DNA from: Spirochaeta sp. UBA5339
Lineage (GTDB): Bacteria > Spirochaetota > Spirochaetia > DSM-2461
Assembly: GCA_002408085.1 (NCBI GenBank)
Contig: DHQL01000025.1
Location: 167,811-231,810 of the forward strand
Length of the DNA stretch: 64,000 nt
Direction of reading: 5' to 3'
This document shows, in pieces, positions 42,472 to 51,250 of this stretch (position 1 is its first letter; each line of letters starts with the position of its first letter). A model generated the notes under the pieces. That model did no database searches. It had not been told where the DNA came from and saw only the letters and a program-made list of their open reading frames with translations. Both the position numbers and the translations under genes were made by a program.

Positions 42472-45252
42472 ATGCCTTTAAAAAGATTTTTCCAAGTCTC
42501 CCTCCTTCTTCTTGTCCTTCAATCTCCTCTATGGGCCCAGTATGCGCCCGGGGTGGACTGGAAGAAGATTGAAACAGAGCACTTTCAACTGATTTTTCCC
42601 GCAGAGATTACGGAGAGGGCCCTGGAACTGGCTCCCCGTGTTGAAGCGGTCTACCGGCTGGAGCAGCAGGATTTTACGGGGGGACATGAGAAAAAGTGGC
42701 CCCTGATTCTGACAACATCGGGGATGATCAGCAACGGCTATGTCTCTCTGGCCCCCCGTAAATCGGTCTGGTACGGGACTCCTGCTTCAGAGGGGCTCTC
42801 ATCTCTTGACTGGTATGATCTTCTGAATCTTCATGAAACAAGGCATATGGTTCAGATGGACAGCCTGAACCGGAACTTTATCCGCTTTCTCTACTTCCTC
42901 GGGGGAGAGCTGGGACAGGCCGGAGGAATCTATCTCTCCGTTCCCCGGTGGTTTCTGGAAGGGGATGCTGTTCATGCGGAAACTGTATACTCCGAGTCTG
43001 GTCGGGGCCGGGATCCTCTTTTTTATACCCAGATGAAGGTGCTGACCCTGGAGGGAGGCCGTTCATACCAGAACTTTGTAAACGGCTCCTACAGGGATCA
43101 CTATCCCAACTACTACAGCTACGGCTACTTTATGACCTCCTATATCCGAAAGGTCTATGGTGATGATGCCTGGAACAGGATTCTCGATTCCGCAACCACC
43201 CTGCCGCTGCCTGCCCTTGGCCTCTATCTTGGCGCCCAAGAGGTGACCGGAAAGTCCTGGACCCGTCTCTTTCAGGATATGCTTGATGATCTGAAGACCT
43301 CCTGGGAGGAGGAGATGGAAGGCATGGATCTGAGGGAGGATGAAGTCCTGCTGGATATCCTGCCTGATGAGTATACCCGTTATGAGGTCCTATACGCCGA
43401 TGAAGAGTCTTTAATTGCCAGAAAGAGTTCTGTGGCGGAACCGGCCTCCCTTATCCGGATTGAGAATGGCAGGGAGGAGAAGATCCGCAGGGTTCCCGCT
43501 GGGGAGGGAATTACCAGCAGCGGCAGCTGTTTTATCTGGACCTGGAACAGACCCTCCCTCCTCTACGAGGACAGAAGCTGGTCAGATCTTATCCTGTATG
43601 AATCCGGCGGAAATAACGGTACAGACGGAAGCAGCGACGGCAAGAGATATATAACCGGAAAAGAGAGACTCTATGATCCCGCCTTCTCTCCGGACGGGAA
43701 GAGAGTTGCGGTGATGCACTGGAGTGAGGAAATGACCGGGGAGCTGAGGATTCTGGATCCCCGAAATGGTGAAGTCCTGAACTCCTATGATATTAAAGAG
43801 AAAGGCTTCCCCTCCTCCCCGGCCTGGTCCGATGACGGAAAGAGGGTCTACCTTATTTTTCAGACTGAATCGGGACGCTCACTGAAATCCATTGATCTTT
43901 CATCAGGCATCCATACCACCGTAAAAGAGGCTGTTCAGGAAAATATCAAGGACCTGCAGGTCTGGAACTCCTGGCTGATCTACGGCTCCAATGCCGGAGG
44001 ATATGAGAATATTATGGCCTGGGATAGCACCGAAGGAAGGGAGTACAGGATTACCTCCAGGGCTCTGGCGGCGGAGAATCCCCTGGTGGCCGGTGATGTT
44101 CTCTACTATTCGGACACAAGAAACAGCCTTGGAAATATACCTGTCAGAGTTCCATTGGATCCCGACTACTGGATACCCGTCGATCCGGATCGGGGGCTGC
44201 CGGGGGCACCTTTTTCAACGGAGGCTGATTGGTCGATTCATAATCTCCCTGACTGGGAGTCAGCAGGCATGGAAAATCTGGAGGTTGATGACTACTCTGT
44301 GGGGACATCGGGGCTGAATCTTCACAGCTGGGGTATCTCCCCCAACCTTGAAACTCTGACGGGGCTGAGGCTGCAGCTGCAGTCCGCCAATGTGATGAAT
44401 ACCCTGAACCTGGCCCTGGGGGCGGAATTCGATATCAACGAGAGAACATGGGGGGGATTTCTGGATCTTGACTGGACCCGGTTTTATCCGGTGATCAGCC
44501 TTAGAAATTCCGCAGATTACAGGGTTGTCGGCGGCACCGAGATGATGGATCTATCCAACAGGGTGATGCTGTCCTTTCCCATGAACCTGAGCCGTGACCT
44601 CTGGCACTTCTATCTGACGCCGGCGGTCAGTACGGGCCTGCGCTCCTTTCTGCCTCTGAACGGAGAGGATTCGGAGTACTATGTTCCCGTAGAGGGACAG
44701 CTGATTGCCGCCGCCCTGCTGCCGGGAAGCTCCCGGTCCATTGTGCCCGCCTGGGGTTTTATCGAGCGGGCCGGGGCAAGCGTCTATCCGGAGGATCCCT
44801 CAGAGCTCTACCGCATCTACACCCGGACCTCGGTATACACCCCGGGACCCTTCAGAAATACAGGGCTGACCTGGGGGCTCGCCCTTGAAGAGCAGAGCGG
44901 ACGCTACTCCCTCTCCTTTCCCTTTACCCGGGGCTACTCCTCTTCTGTGGACTACAGGACATTGAAGGCGTCGGCGGACTATGATTTTCCCATTGCCTAT
45001 CCCGACTTTGCCGCCGGGTCGTTCTTCTATCTGAAGCGGATTCGCGGAAATCTCTTCTATGACTATCTTGTTCAGGGAGATCTTCCGGTTTCGGGAGAGC
45101 GCTACCAGTCGGTGGGTGCGGCTCTTGTTCTGGATATGACCGCCGCCAATATGGAGTATGGAGAGTTTGACCTGGCCTTCCGCTTCTGCTGGCTTGTGGA
45201 AGAGGAGAGGCCTGTCTTTCAGCTGCTCTTTATGAATGCGGCTCTCTGGTAG
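42472..45252 (+). CDS. Predicted outer-membrane protein with metallopeptidase-like, TolB-like propeller and barrel parts
   Basis: 926 aa from ATG 42472 (GAGG 9 nt upstream); earlier TTG/ATG codons at 42457 and 42463 lack a site. Signal peptide about 1-23. Residues about 30-270 look like a gluzincin-type peptidase: HETRH fits HExxH, and WFLEGDAVH further on may hold the third Glu ligand. Residues about 290-560 contain PD40/TolB-type propeller repeats (DPAFSPDGKRVAVM; PAWSDDGKRVYLIF). Residues about 600-926 have alternating strands ending in an aromatic residue (AALW), as in outer-membrane barrels. Whether the peptidase is active is unknown. Confidence 0.65.
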   Translation: MPLKRFFQVSLLLLVLQSPLWAQYAPGVDWKKIETEHFQLIFPAEITERALELAPRVEAVYRLEQQDFTGGHEKKWPLILTTSGMISNGYVSLAPRKSVWYGTPASEGLSSLDWYDLLNLHETRHMVQMDSLNRNFIRFLYFLGGELGQAGGIYLSVPRWFLEGDAVHAETVYSESGRGRDPLFYTQMKVLTLEGGRSYQNFVNGSYRDHYPNYYSYGYFMTSYIRKVYGDDAWNRILDSATTLPLPALGLYLGAQEVTGKSWTRLFQDMLDDLKTSWEEEMEGMDLREDEVLLDILPDEYTRYEVLYADEESLIARKSSVAEPASLIRIENGREEKIRRVPAGEGITSSGSCFIWTWNRPSLLYEDRSWSDLILYESGGNNGTDGSSDGKRYITGKERLYDPAFSPDGKRVAVMHWSEEMTGELRILDPRNGEVLNSYDIKEKGFPSSPAWSDDGKRVYLIFQTESGRSLKSIDLSSGIHTTVKEAVQENIKDLQVWNSWLIYGSNAGGYENIMAWDSTEGREYRITSRALAAENPLVAGDVLYYSDTRNSLGNIPVRVPLDPDYWIPVDPDRGLPGAPFSTEADWSIHNLPDWESAGMENLEVDDYSVGTSGLNLHSWGISPNLETLTGLRLQLQSANVMNTLNLALGAEFDINERTWGGFLDLDWTRFYPVISLRNSADYRVVGGTEMMDLSNRVMLSFPMNLSRDLWHFYLTPAVSTGLRSFLPLNGEDSEYYVPVEGQLIAAALLPGSSRSIVPAWGFIERAGASVYPEDPSELYRIYTRTSVYTPGPFRNTGLTWGLALEEQSGRYSLSFPFTRGYSSSVDYRTLKASADYDFPIAYPDFAAGSFFYLKRIRGNLFYDYLVQGDLPVSGERYQSVGAALVLDMTAANMEYGEFDLAFRFCWLVEEERPVFQLLFMNAALW

Positions 45253-45270
45253 ATCCCTTCGGAAAGGAAC

Positions 45271-45687
45271 TTAAAGAGAGAATTCTTTCAGATACTCTCT
45301 GATCTCGTCCCGGACCCGTCTGTAGGGTTCCAGCTTTTTTTCGGGATCCTCAATATCCGCAGCAAGACGGGGGGGATCGTCAAAACCGTGGTGAATCCTG
45401 TTTGTCTTCCCCAGCCATACGGGACAGTTCTCATCGGCATGGCCGCATACAGTGATAACAGCATCGAAATCAATATCTCTGTAGTCTGATGCCAGAGTAC
45501 TCTTATGGCCGCTGATATCCACACCGGCCTCGGCCATAACCCTGACGGCATTGGGGTTCAGACCGTGGGTCTCTATTCCGGCGGAGTAAACATTGTACTC
45601 ATCGCCGTGGAGCTCTCTCATCCATCCTTCGGCCATCTGGCTGCGGCAGGAATTTCCCGTACAGAGAAACAGAATATTCTTTTTCAT
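45271..45687 (-). CDS. arsC: Arsenate reductase (thioredoxin-coupled type)
   Basis: 138 aa. Low-molecular-weight phosphatase fold with the CX5R loop CTGNSCR (Cys9 to Arg15) and the two further Cys of ArsC enzymes (Cys81 and Cys88 in VCGHADENC), plus the FDDPPRLA loop. It reduces arsenate to arsenite. No arsB/acr3 or arsR lies beside it; instead it follows a GntR regulator by 14 bp, probably in one operon with the FHA gene. Confidence 0.9.
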   Translation of the reverse strand: MKKNILFLCTGNSCRSQMAEGWMRELHGDEYNVYSAGIETHGLNPNAVRVMAEAGVDISGHKSTLASDYRDIDFDAVITVCGHADENCPVWLGKTNRIHHGFDDPPRLAADIEDPEKKLEPYRRVRDEIREYLKEFSL

Positions 45688-45701
45688 AGGGTCTCCCGGA
45701 A

Positions 45702-46439
45702 TTATTTCGGATTGCTGATAAATCTTAATTTCAAAAGATTCTCGTGCATATAGTTCTCTCCTGCAAGGAGAATGTGTTCATTCTCCGTTAAAAAAAGATC
45801 CTTGAACAGAAAGATCGGAGTGGAAGGGTTGATCTTCAGATGGGAGGAGACCTCTTCTTCGGGAAGAACCGGAAGGAGATCGGTAAGGCTGTTCTCCGCC
45901 ATATCGCTGAAATACTCCTTGAACAGCTCGTAGGCGGTACACTGATAGTTCATAAGTACAGGATCCGCTCCCTTCCTCAACGCCCCCCGGGGAAAAACAT
46001 TTCTTGAGTAGATCACCGGTGTGTCGTCGGCCAGATAGAGTCTCTTCACCTCAACAATTTCGGTGCTGCTGCTTACGTTGAGAAAATGGGCATCATCGGA
46101 ACCGGCCGGGCGCTGATGTATACCCAGCAGCTCTATTCTGACCTTTCGTCCGTTCTCTTCCAGCATGGGAATAAAATCCCATTTTTCGGTGAGGGAGGTT
46201 TCCAGGTTCAGGGTCTTCTCTCTTACAAAGGTTCCCTTGCCGTGAACCCGGACAATAAGCCCGTCGTACTCGAGCCGGGCCAGGGCGGTCCGTACGGTGG
46301 CGCGGCTTACGTTCAGCTGGGTAGAGAGTATGTTTTCGGAGGGGAGCTGTCCCGAGGGATCAACCTCACCCCTCTCAATGATTTCTTTAATATCTTCGTA
46401 GGTTTTCTGTACCAGTATAGGCAGTTTTCCTGTTGCCAT
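45702..46439 (-). CDS. GntR/HutC-family transcription regulator
   Basis: 245 aa. N-terminal winged helix (about 1-72; LPSENILSTQLNVSRATVRTALARLE) and a C-terminal UTRA ligand-binding domain (about 90-240; RLYLADDTPVIYSRNVFP). Members usually sense sugars or amino acids. AGGAG precedes the ATG. It sits between the FHA gene and arsC; the target and ligand are unknown. Confidence 0.9.
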   Translation of the reverse strand: MATGKLPILVQKTYEDIKEIIERGEVDPSGQLPSENILSTQLNVSRATVRTALARLEYDGLIVRVHGKGTFVREKTLNLETSLTEKWDFIPMLEENGRKVRIELLGIHQRPAGSDDAHFLNVSSSTEIVEVKRLYLADDTPVIYSRNVFPRGALRKGADPVLMNYQCTAYELFKEYFSDMAENSLTDLLPVLPEEEVSSHLKINPSTPIFLFKDLFLTENEHILLAGENYMHENLLKLRFISNPK

Positions 46440-46448
46440 GGTGGACTC

Positions 46449-46817
46449 CTAAAGGTTCAATGATTCTTCGAGGAAGAAGCGGAAAACTGTTTTTCCCAGA
46501 ACCAGCCTGTCGCTGTAGAAGATCTGCGTCGGTTTTTTAACAAGTTTTTTGTTGAGGAAGGTACCATTTGTTGATTCAAGATCTTCAAGTATAAAGACTC
46601 TGTTATCGGGAACCATAATGCGGCAGTGTCTGGAACTGACTTCGGCATCATCCAGCTGAATGGTACAGGAGGAATCCCTGCCGATGGTGATCTCGTCCCT
46701 GTCCAGTACAAATGACTTTCCAAGCTCCTTTGACGATAGAATGAGTAGAACGGCTTTTTCCTTCAGAAATGTCTCTTTTTTCTTTTTTTTACTCTGAATA
46801 AGCGTCTGGTCTTCCAT
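46449..46817 (-). CDS. FHA-domain protein
   Basis: 122 aa. A basic N-terminal stretch (KKKKKETFLKEKAV) precedes a forkhead-associated domain (about 35-115): DEITIGRDSSCTIQLDDAEVSSRHCRI and LESTNGTFLNKKLV, with the conserved Gly-Arg, Ser-x-x-His and Asn. It binds phosphothreonine peptides. No kinase gene is nearby. AGGAG 7 nt before the ATG. First gene of an FHA-GntR-ArsC unit. Confidence 0.9.
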   Translation of the reverse strand: MEDQTLIQSKKKKKETFLKEKAVLLILSSKELGKSFVLDRDEITIGRDSSCTIQLDDAEVSSRHCRIMVPDNRVFILEDLESTNGTFLNKKLVKKPTQIFYSDRLVLGKTVFRFFLEESLNL

Positions 46818-47019
46818 CGAATTCTCCTCTTAGGAAATTAAGTATACCATATTACTTCAGCCGGCGCCCTTTCTCAATAGGATAGAGCCTCTCGCTGCAC
46901 TCGGGACAGGAGTTTTTCTGAAAGTGTTAAAGTTTTGTGAGTATAAACTTTAGCTTGTAAGAAACTTGTACTTTGATTTATGATTTTAGTAATCACTTGA
47001 TATTTGTTAGGAGCCCTGT

Positions 47020-48585
47020 ATGGTGAGAGAACTGAATGTTCTTGACGAATTGGTGCGTGCCAGCAGCCTTATGGCTGATGAAGGGGATTTCAGAAGCCTT
47101 GTTTCAGTGCTGGTTGAGCAGTCTCTGGATATTACCAGATCTGAGATTGCCGCACTCTATCTCTTTACAGATCCCGGTCATAAAGACTCTTCCCTGACCC
47201 TTATGTACAAGAGGGGCGCCTACGATATCCCCGACTCCCTTGATGGAAAATCAGAGCTGATAGAGTTTCTTAACGAGTGTTCCAAGGCAGTGGTCCTGCA
47301 GGAGAGGGGCGAATACTTTTCCGATCTCTTTCTGACCTCCCGGATGAAAAGCGGCATTGCCCTGCCTATCAACACGGTAAAGTCCAGAATCGGCGTTCTT
47401 ATTCTGAATTCCAAAAAAGAGCTTCACTATAACAGAGACAGTTTTAATTTTCTTGACTCCTATACCAGACAGGCCTGCGGCATGCTCCAGAGTTCAAAGC
47501 TCTACAGGGAACTTCAGGAGTATGTGAAACAGGTTGAGGATCTTGAGCAGTATCAGGAAAGCATCTTCGAGTCCATGACCAATATTCTGATTACCACAGA
47601 CGAGAAGGACAGAATCCGCTATTTCAACAATATGGCAGAGGAATCCATGGGGATGGATGAGAGCGTTATCGGCATGGACCTGGATAAGTTCTTTAAGAGG
47701 TCACTGAGCCGGAAGGTTCTTAATGCCATCCATAATGCCAGGGAGAAGGGGGTTGAAGTTCCCGGAATGGAGGGAATCTACAAGGGGCCTCACGGGGATA
47801 TGGATTTCTCCCTCAATGTGGCTCCCCTCCGAGGGCAGCGGGGAAAGCATAAGGGCCTCACCCTTCTTTTCACCGACCAGACCAGGGAGCAGGAGCTGAA
47901 GGCCTCCATAGAGGTGGCCACCGAGGACAGAAGGGTTATCAAGGATATGTTCGCCCGGTATCTCTCCAATGATATTGTACAGAATCTTATGAATACTCCG
48001 GATATGGTTAAGCCCGGAGGGGGAACCAAACATGCCACCGTCTTCTTTGCGGATATCAGAGGATACACCTCTTTCTCCGAGGACAAGTCTCCCGAGTATA
48101 TTATCGAGGTTCTGAATGAGTACTTCTCGGAAGCCGTGGAGATTGTGATCAAATACGGCGGCTATATTGATAAGTTTATCGGCGACTGCATTATGGCAGC
48201 CTGGGGCGTTCCCATGGTGAATGAAACCGAGGATGCCATCAGGGCTGTCTCCTGTGCCGTTGAAATTCAGAACCTGGTTAAGGCAAAGGACAGAAAATTC
48301 TTTACCGGACGGGCTTCTAAGCTGCAGGTGGGATTCGGCATGCATACGGGAGATCTAGTTGCCGGGAACCTTGGCAGTTCGAGACGTATGGACTACACCG
48401 TAATCGGAGATACTGTAAACCTGGCCGCCCGGCTGGAGGGTGTTTCCGAGGCTGGGGAGATAATTATTACAGAAAATACCAGAAAGCAGCTGGATGACCG
48501 CTTTATAATCGAACCCCGCAAGGCGGTCAGGGTTAAGGGGAAAGTTAAACCAATACAGATTTTCAATGTTGCCGGCATGGCCTGA
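47020..48585 (+). CDS. Class III adenylate cyclase with GAF and PAS domains
   Basis: 521 aa. GAF domain (about 5-165), a PAS domain (about 180-285; ESMTNILITTDEKDRIRYFNNMAEESM) and a C-terminal cyclase catalytic domain (about 330-515). Metal-binding Asp residues are in FFADIRGYTSF and FIGDCIMA; substrate residues Lys (DKFIGD) and Thr (YTVIG) fit ATP; Asn and Arg for catalysis are in TVNLAARLE. No membrane segment, so a soluble sensor. TTAGGAG precedes the ATG. The HEAT-repeat gene follows after 14 bp. Confidence 0.93.
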   Translation: MVRELNVLDELVRASSLMADEGDFRSLVSVLVEQSLDITRSEIAALYLFTDPGHKDSSLTLMYKRGAYDIPDSLDGKSELIEFLNECSKAVVLQERGEYFSDLFLTSRMKSGIALPINTVKSRIGVLILNSKKELHYNRDSFNFLDSYTRQACGMLQSSKLYRELQEYVKQVEDLEQYQESIFESMTNILITTDEKDRIRYFNNMAEESMGMDESVIGMDLDKFFKRSLSRKVLNAIHNAREKGVEVPGMEGIYKGPHGDMDFSLNVAPLRGQRGKHKGLTLLFTDQTREQELKASIEVATEDRRVIKDMFARYLSNDIVQNLMNTPDMVKPGGGTKHATVFFADIRGYTSFSEDKSPEYIIEVLNEYFSEAVEIVIKYGGYIDKFIGDCIMAAWGVPMVNETEDAIRAVSCAVEIQNLVKAKDRKFFTGRASKLQVGFGMHTGDLVAGNLGSSRRMDYTVIGDTVNLAARLEGVSEAGEIIITENTRKQLDDRFIIEPRKAVRVKGKVKPIQIFNVAGMA

Positions 48586-48599
48586 AAGGAGCTCAGCTA

Positions 48600-51218
48600 A
48601 TGGATCAGTTTTTGAAGTTTTTGAATTCACTGCCACTCTATGAAATAATTGCAGCCGCCGTCGGGCTGGCTGTCATTCTTGCGATTGTAATTATCATCCT
48701 TGTCAGGAAGAAAAGATTCAGAAAAGCAATGAATGAGCTTGCCGCAGAGCCGGACCTGATGAAGGATGAGGTTCTGAAGCACTACCGCAGGGAGCAGCTG
48801 CAGAAGAAGTCCTCCTATCTGGTGGATCTTTCCAGAAAGACAAAGGTCAATCTTCCCGAGATTCTGGAGCTGACAGATGATTGGGTCAGAAGCTATAAAG
48901 AGCATCACAAAGGAAGCCATATCAGCTGGATTCTTGAATTCTCACCAGACAAGGGGCTCTTCGCCCTGTTCCAGAGGGCTTTGGGCCACTCCGCCGCGGC
49001 CAAAACCCTTGAGACCTTTCTGGATGGAAGCGGAGACTTTCTGAAACTCAGAAGAATCGCTCTTTCCGGAAGAGGTGAGGTCTTTGACGGGACAAAGGGG
49101 CTGGTTCTCCTTCAGTCCCGAATTGATGAGATAAGGGAGATGACCGGGGATCCCGAGTGGGCTGTCCGCTATTTTGCTATAAATATTCTGCTTCATGATG
49201 ATGACAGCCGTTCAGACCGGGCGGTGTGGGAGTCTTTTGATGACCCTCATGCCCTGATCCGGAGTACTGTAATCAGGGAGATTCCCTCCGATGCCAAACC
49301 CTATAGTTCTCATGAGACGGAAGAGGGAAAGGAACTCTTTGCCGAACTCTATACCATCCTGCTGAATGATCCCGTATTCGAGGTAAGGCAGGAGGCGAAG
49401 AAGAGAATCATGAAGGACTTTGCCACCTCTTATTCCATTGATCTGCCATCCATGAACAACGAGCAGATCCTCCATGTGATTCAGCTTCTCTCACACGAAT
49501 CCCAGGAGGACCAGGATCTGGCGGTCAGGATTCTCTCGGGGGATGATCTGGAACTGCGGCAGAGTGCGGCACGGTATCTCCAGGAGTGCGGTGTTCTGGA
49601 CCGGCTGTTCCGTGAAAGCTATATGAACGACAGCGAAGAGCTTGAGAGAAACTACGGTCTTCTGAAAAATTCCCTGGAGGTCAATGTTTCCGAGTTTCTT
49701 AACGGCATACAGTCCAACAACAACAGGGGCTCCCTCCTTCTTGCCTCAAGGCTTCTGAAAACTGCCGGACCTCAGGACTCCATCAGCTTTCTGGCGGATC
49801 GTGTCTTTACACAGGATGTGGATAAGAAAGAGGACTCCGAACTCAACGAGCTCTATAAAAATACACTGGAGTGTGTCCATCGCAGAGGAAATGATTCGGC
49901 CCTGGCCATGATGGCCCGTGAAGTCATCGACATAAGGAGCAGAAAAAGGCTTCTCAAGGATGTACTGGGAGCCCTGCCGGCGAGAGGCGCCTTTCTCTTT
50001 ATGCCTATCCTGGAGGATTTTCTCAAGGATCCGGACTTCCCTCTGAAGGATGAACTCCGTGAGACTCTGCGGATTATGCCCGAGGCGGAAGTACAGACGG
50101 TTGCCATGGATATTATCCGCAAGGGCCGGGACTTCTACCCCCATGCCGTACGTATTCAAGCCCTGAAGATTCTGGGAGAGATGAAGAAGGAGAGCTGTTT
50201 GCAGATCATTCTGGAGAACCTCTCCATTCTGCCCCTGGACGAGGCAAGGGAGTTTGCCGAAATGCTCAGCTCCTATGCGGAGAAGCTCTTCAACGAAAGG
50301 GTCAAGTCAATTCTGGACTCTGTGGATGCCCAGAGCCGGGCAACCATTATTGTCTCCCTGCCGGCAACGGGGAAGAAGACCTTTCTCAAGGAGATCAAGG
50401 CCGCCCTGGGAGACGCCAATCCCGATGTAAGGATTGCCAGTATCTGGGCACTTGTGGAGTACGGGGAGACAAAGGAACTGACCCGAAGCATCGATATGCT
50501 CCGTGACCCCGTTCCCGAGGTGAGAAAGGAGGTTGCCCGGGCCCTGGGTACAAGCGGTACGGCCTCTGTGCTGAAGGCGATGGAAGAGGTCCTGAATGAC
50601 GAGAATGAGGTTGCCCCGGTTATCAGGGGCATCATTGATGGATTGGGAGCCTCAGAGGCACCCGAATCGGTAGCCATTCTGGGGCGGAAAATTGCCGTTG
50701 AGGATGAGTATAAAATGGACTGCATCCGCAGTCTCAGCCGGAAGAAGGACAAAAAGAGTCTGGCCGCAGCCATAGAATTGCTCAAGGATGCCGGGCCCCA
50801 GCTCCGGGAAGACCTTACCCTGGTATTCAGGATGATGGGTTATGAGGGTGAGGTCACAATGGTTGAACTTCTGAAGGAGGACATCCCCTCACTCCAGAAG
50901 TATATTGCCGAGGTACTGGAGTCTACAGGTTTTGTTGAGAACCATATCAGAAAGCTGAAGCACAGGGATCCTGCGGTAAGACAGGAGTCGGCCTCCTTCC
51001 TTTCGGCCATCAGAACAAAAGCCGCCTTCCGGGGAATCGTACTGGCTGCAAGGGATCCAAATCCCGAGGTAAGGGTTGAGGTAACCAAGGCTCTTGAAAT
51101 TCTGAATACCGACGAGGGAAAGGAGATTCTGAAGGATCTTGAACAGGATCCCGATAAAAAGGTCCGAAAGTACACCTTCTGGGCGCTGGAGAGAATCAGG
51201 ACCAAATCTCTGGTCTGA
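48600..51218 (+). CDS. Membrane-anchored HEAT-repeat protein
   Basis: 872 aa. One membrane segment near the N terminus (about 15-37; EIIAAAVGLAVILAIVIIILV), then a long helical-repeat region. HEAT-type repeats are clearest at about 150-330 and 560-872 (ANPDVRIASIWALVEYGE; DPVPEVRKEVARALG; RDPNPEVRVEVTKALEIL). The repeat face would be cytoplasmic, acting as a binding scaffold. It follows the soluble cyclase by 14 bp (AAGGAG site), so a joint pathway is likely but unproven. Confidence 0.8.
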   Translation: MDQFLKFLNSLPLYEIIAAAVGLAVILAIVIIILVRKKRFRKAMNELAAEPDLMKDEVLKHYRREQLQKKSSYLVDLSRKTKVNLPEILELTDDWVRSYKEHHKGSHISWILEFSPDKGLFALFQRALGHSAAAKTLETFLDGSGDFLKLRRIALSGRGEVFDGTKGLVLLQSRIDEIREMTGDPEWAVRYFAINILLHDDDSRSDRAVWESFDDPHALIRSTVIREIPSDAKPYSSHETEEGKELFAELYTILLNDPVFEVRQEAKKRIMKDFATSYSIDLPSMNNEQILHVIQLLSHESQEDQDLAVRILSGDDLELRQSAARYLQECGVLDRLFRESYMNDSEELERNYGLLKNSLEVNVSEFLNGIQSNNNRGSLLLASRLLKTAGPQDSISFLADRVFTQDVDKKEDSELNELYKNTLECVHRRGNDSALAMMAREVIDIRSRKRLLKDVLGALPARGAFLFMPILEDFLKDPDFPLKDELRETLRIMPEAEVQTVAMDIIRKGRDFYPHAVRIQALKILGEMKKESCLQIILENLSILPLDEAREFAEMLSSYAEKLFNERVKSILDSVDAQSRATIIVSLPATGKKTFLKEIKAALGDANPDVRIASIWALVEYGETKELTRSIDMLRDPVPEVRKEVARALGTSGTASVLKAMEEVLNDENEVAPVIRGIIDGLGASEAPESVAILGRKIAVEDEYKMDCIRSLSRKKDKKSLAAAIELLKDAGPQLREDLTLVFRMMGYEGEVTMVELLKEDIPSLQKYIAEVLESTGFVENHIRKLKHRDPAVRQESASFLSAIRTKAAFRGIVLAARDPNPEVRVEVTKALEILNTDEGKEILKDLEQDPDKKVRKYTFWALERIRTKSLV

Positions 51219-51250
51219 TCCCTTCGGGGGACTGGACGTGCCGGGTTGGT

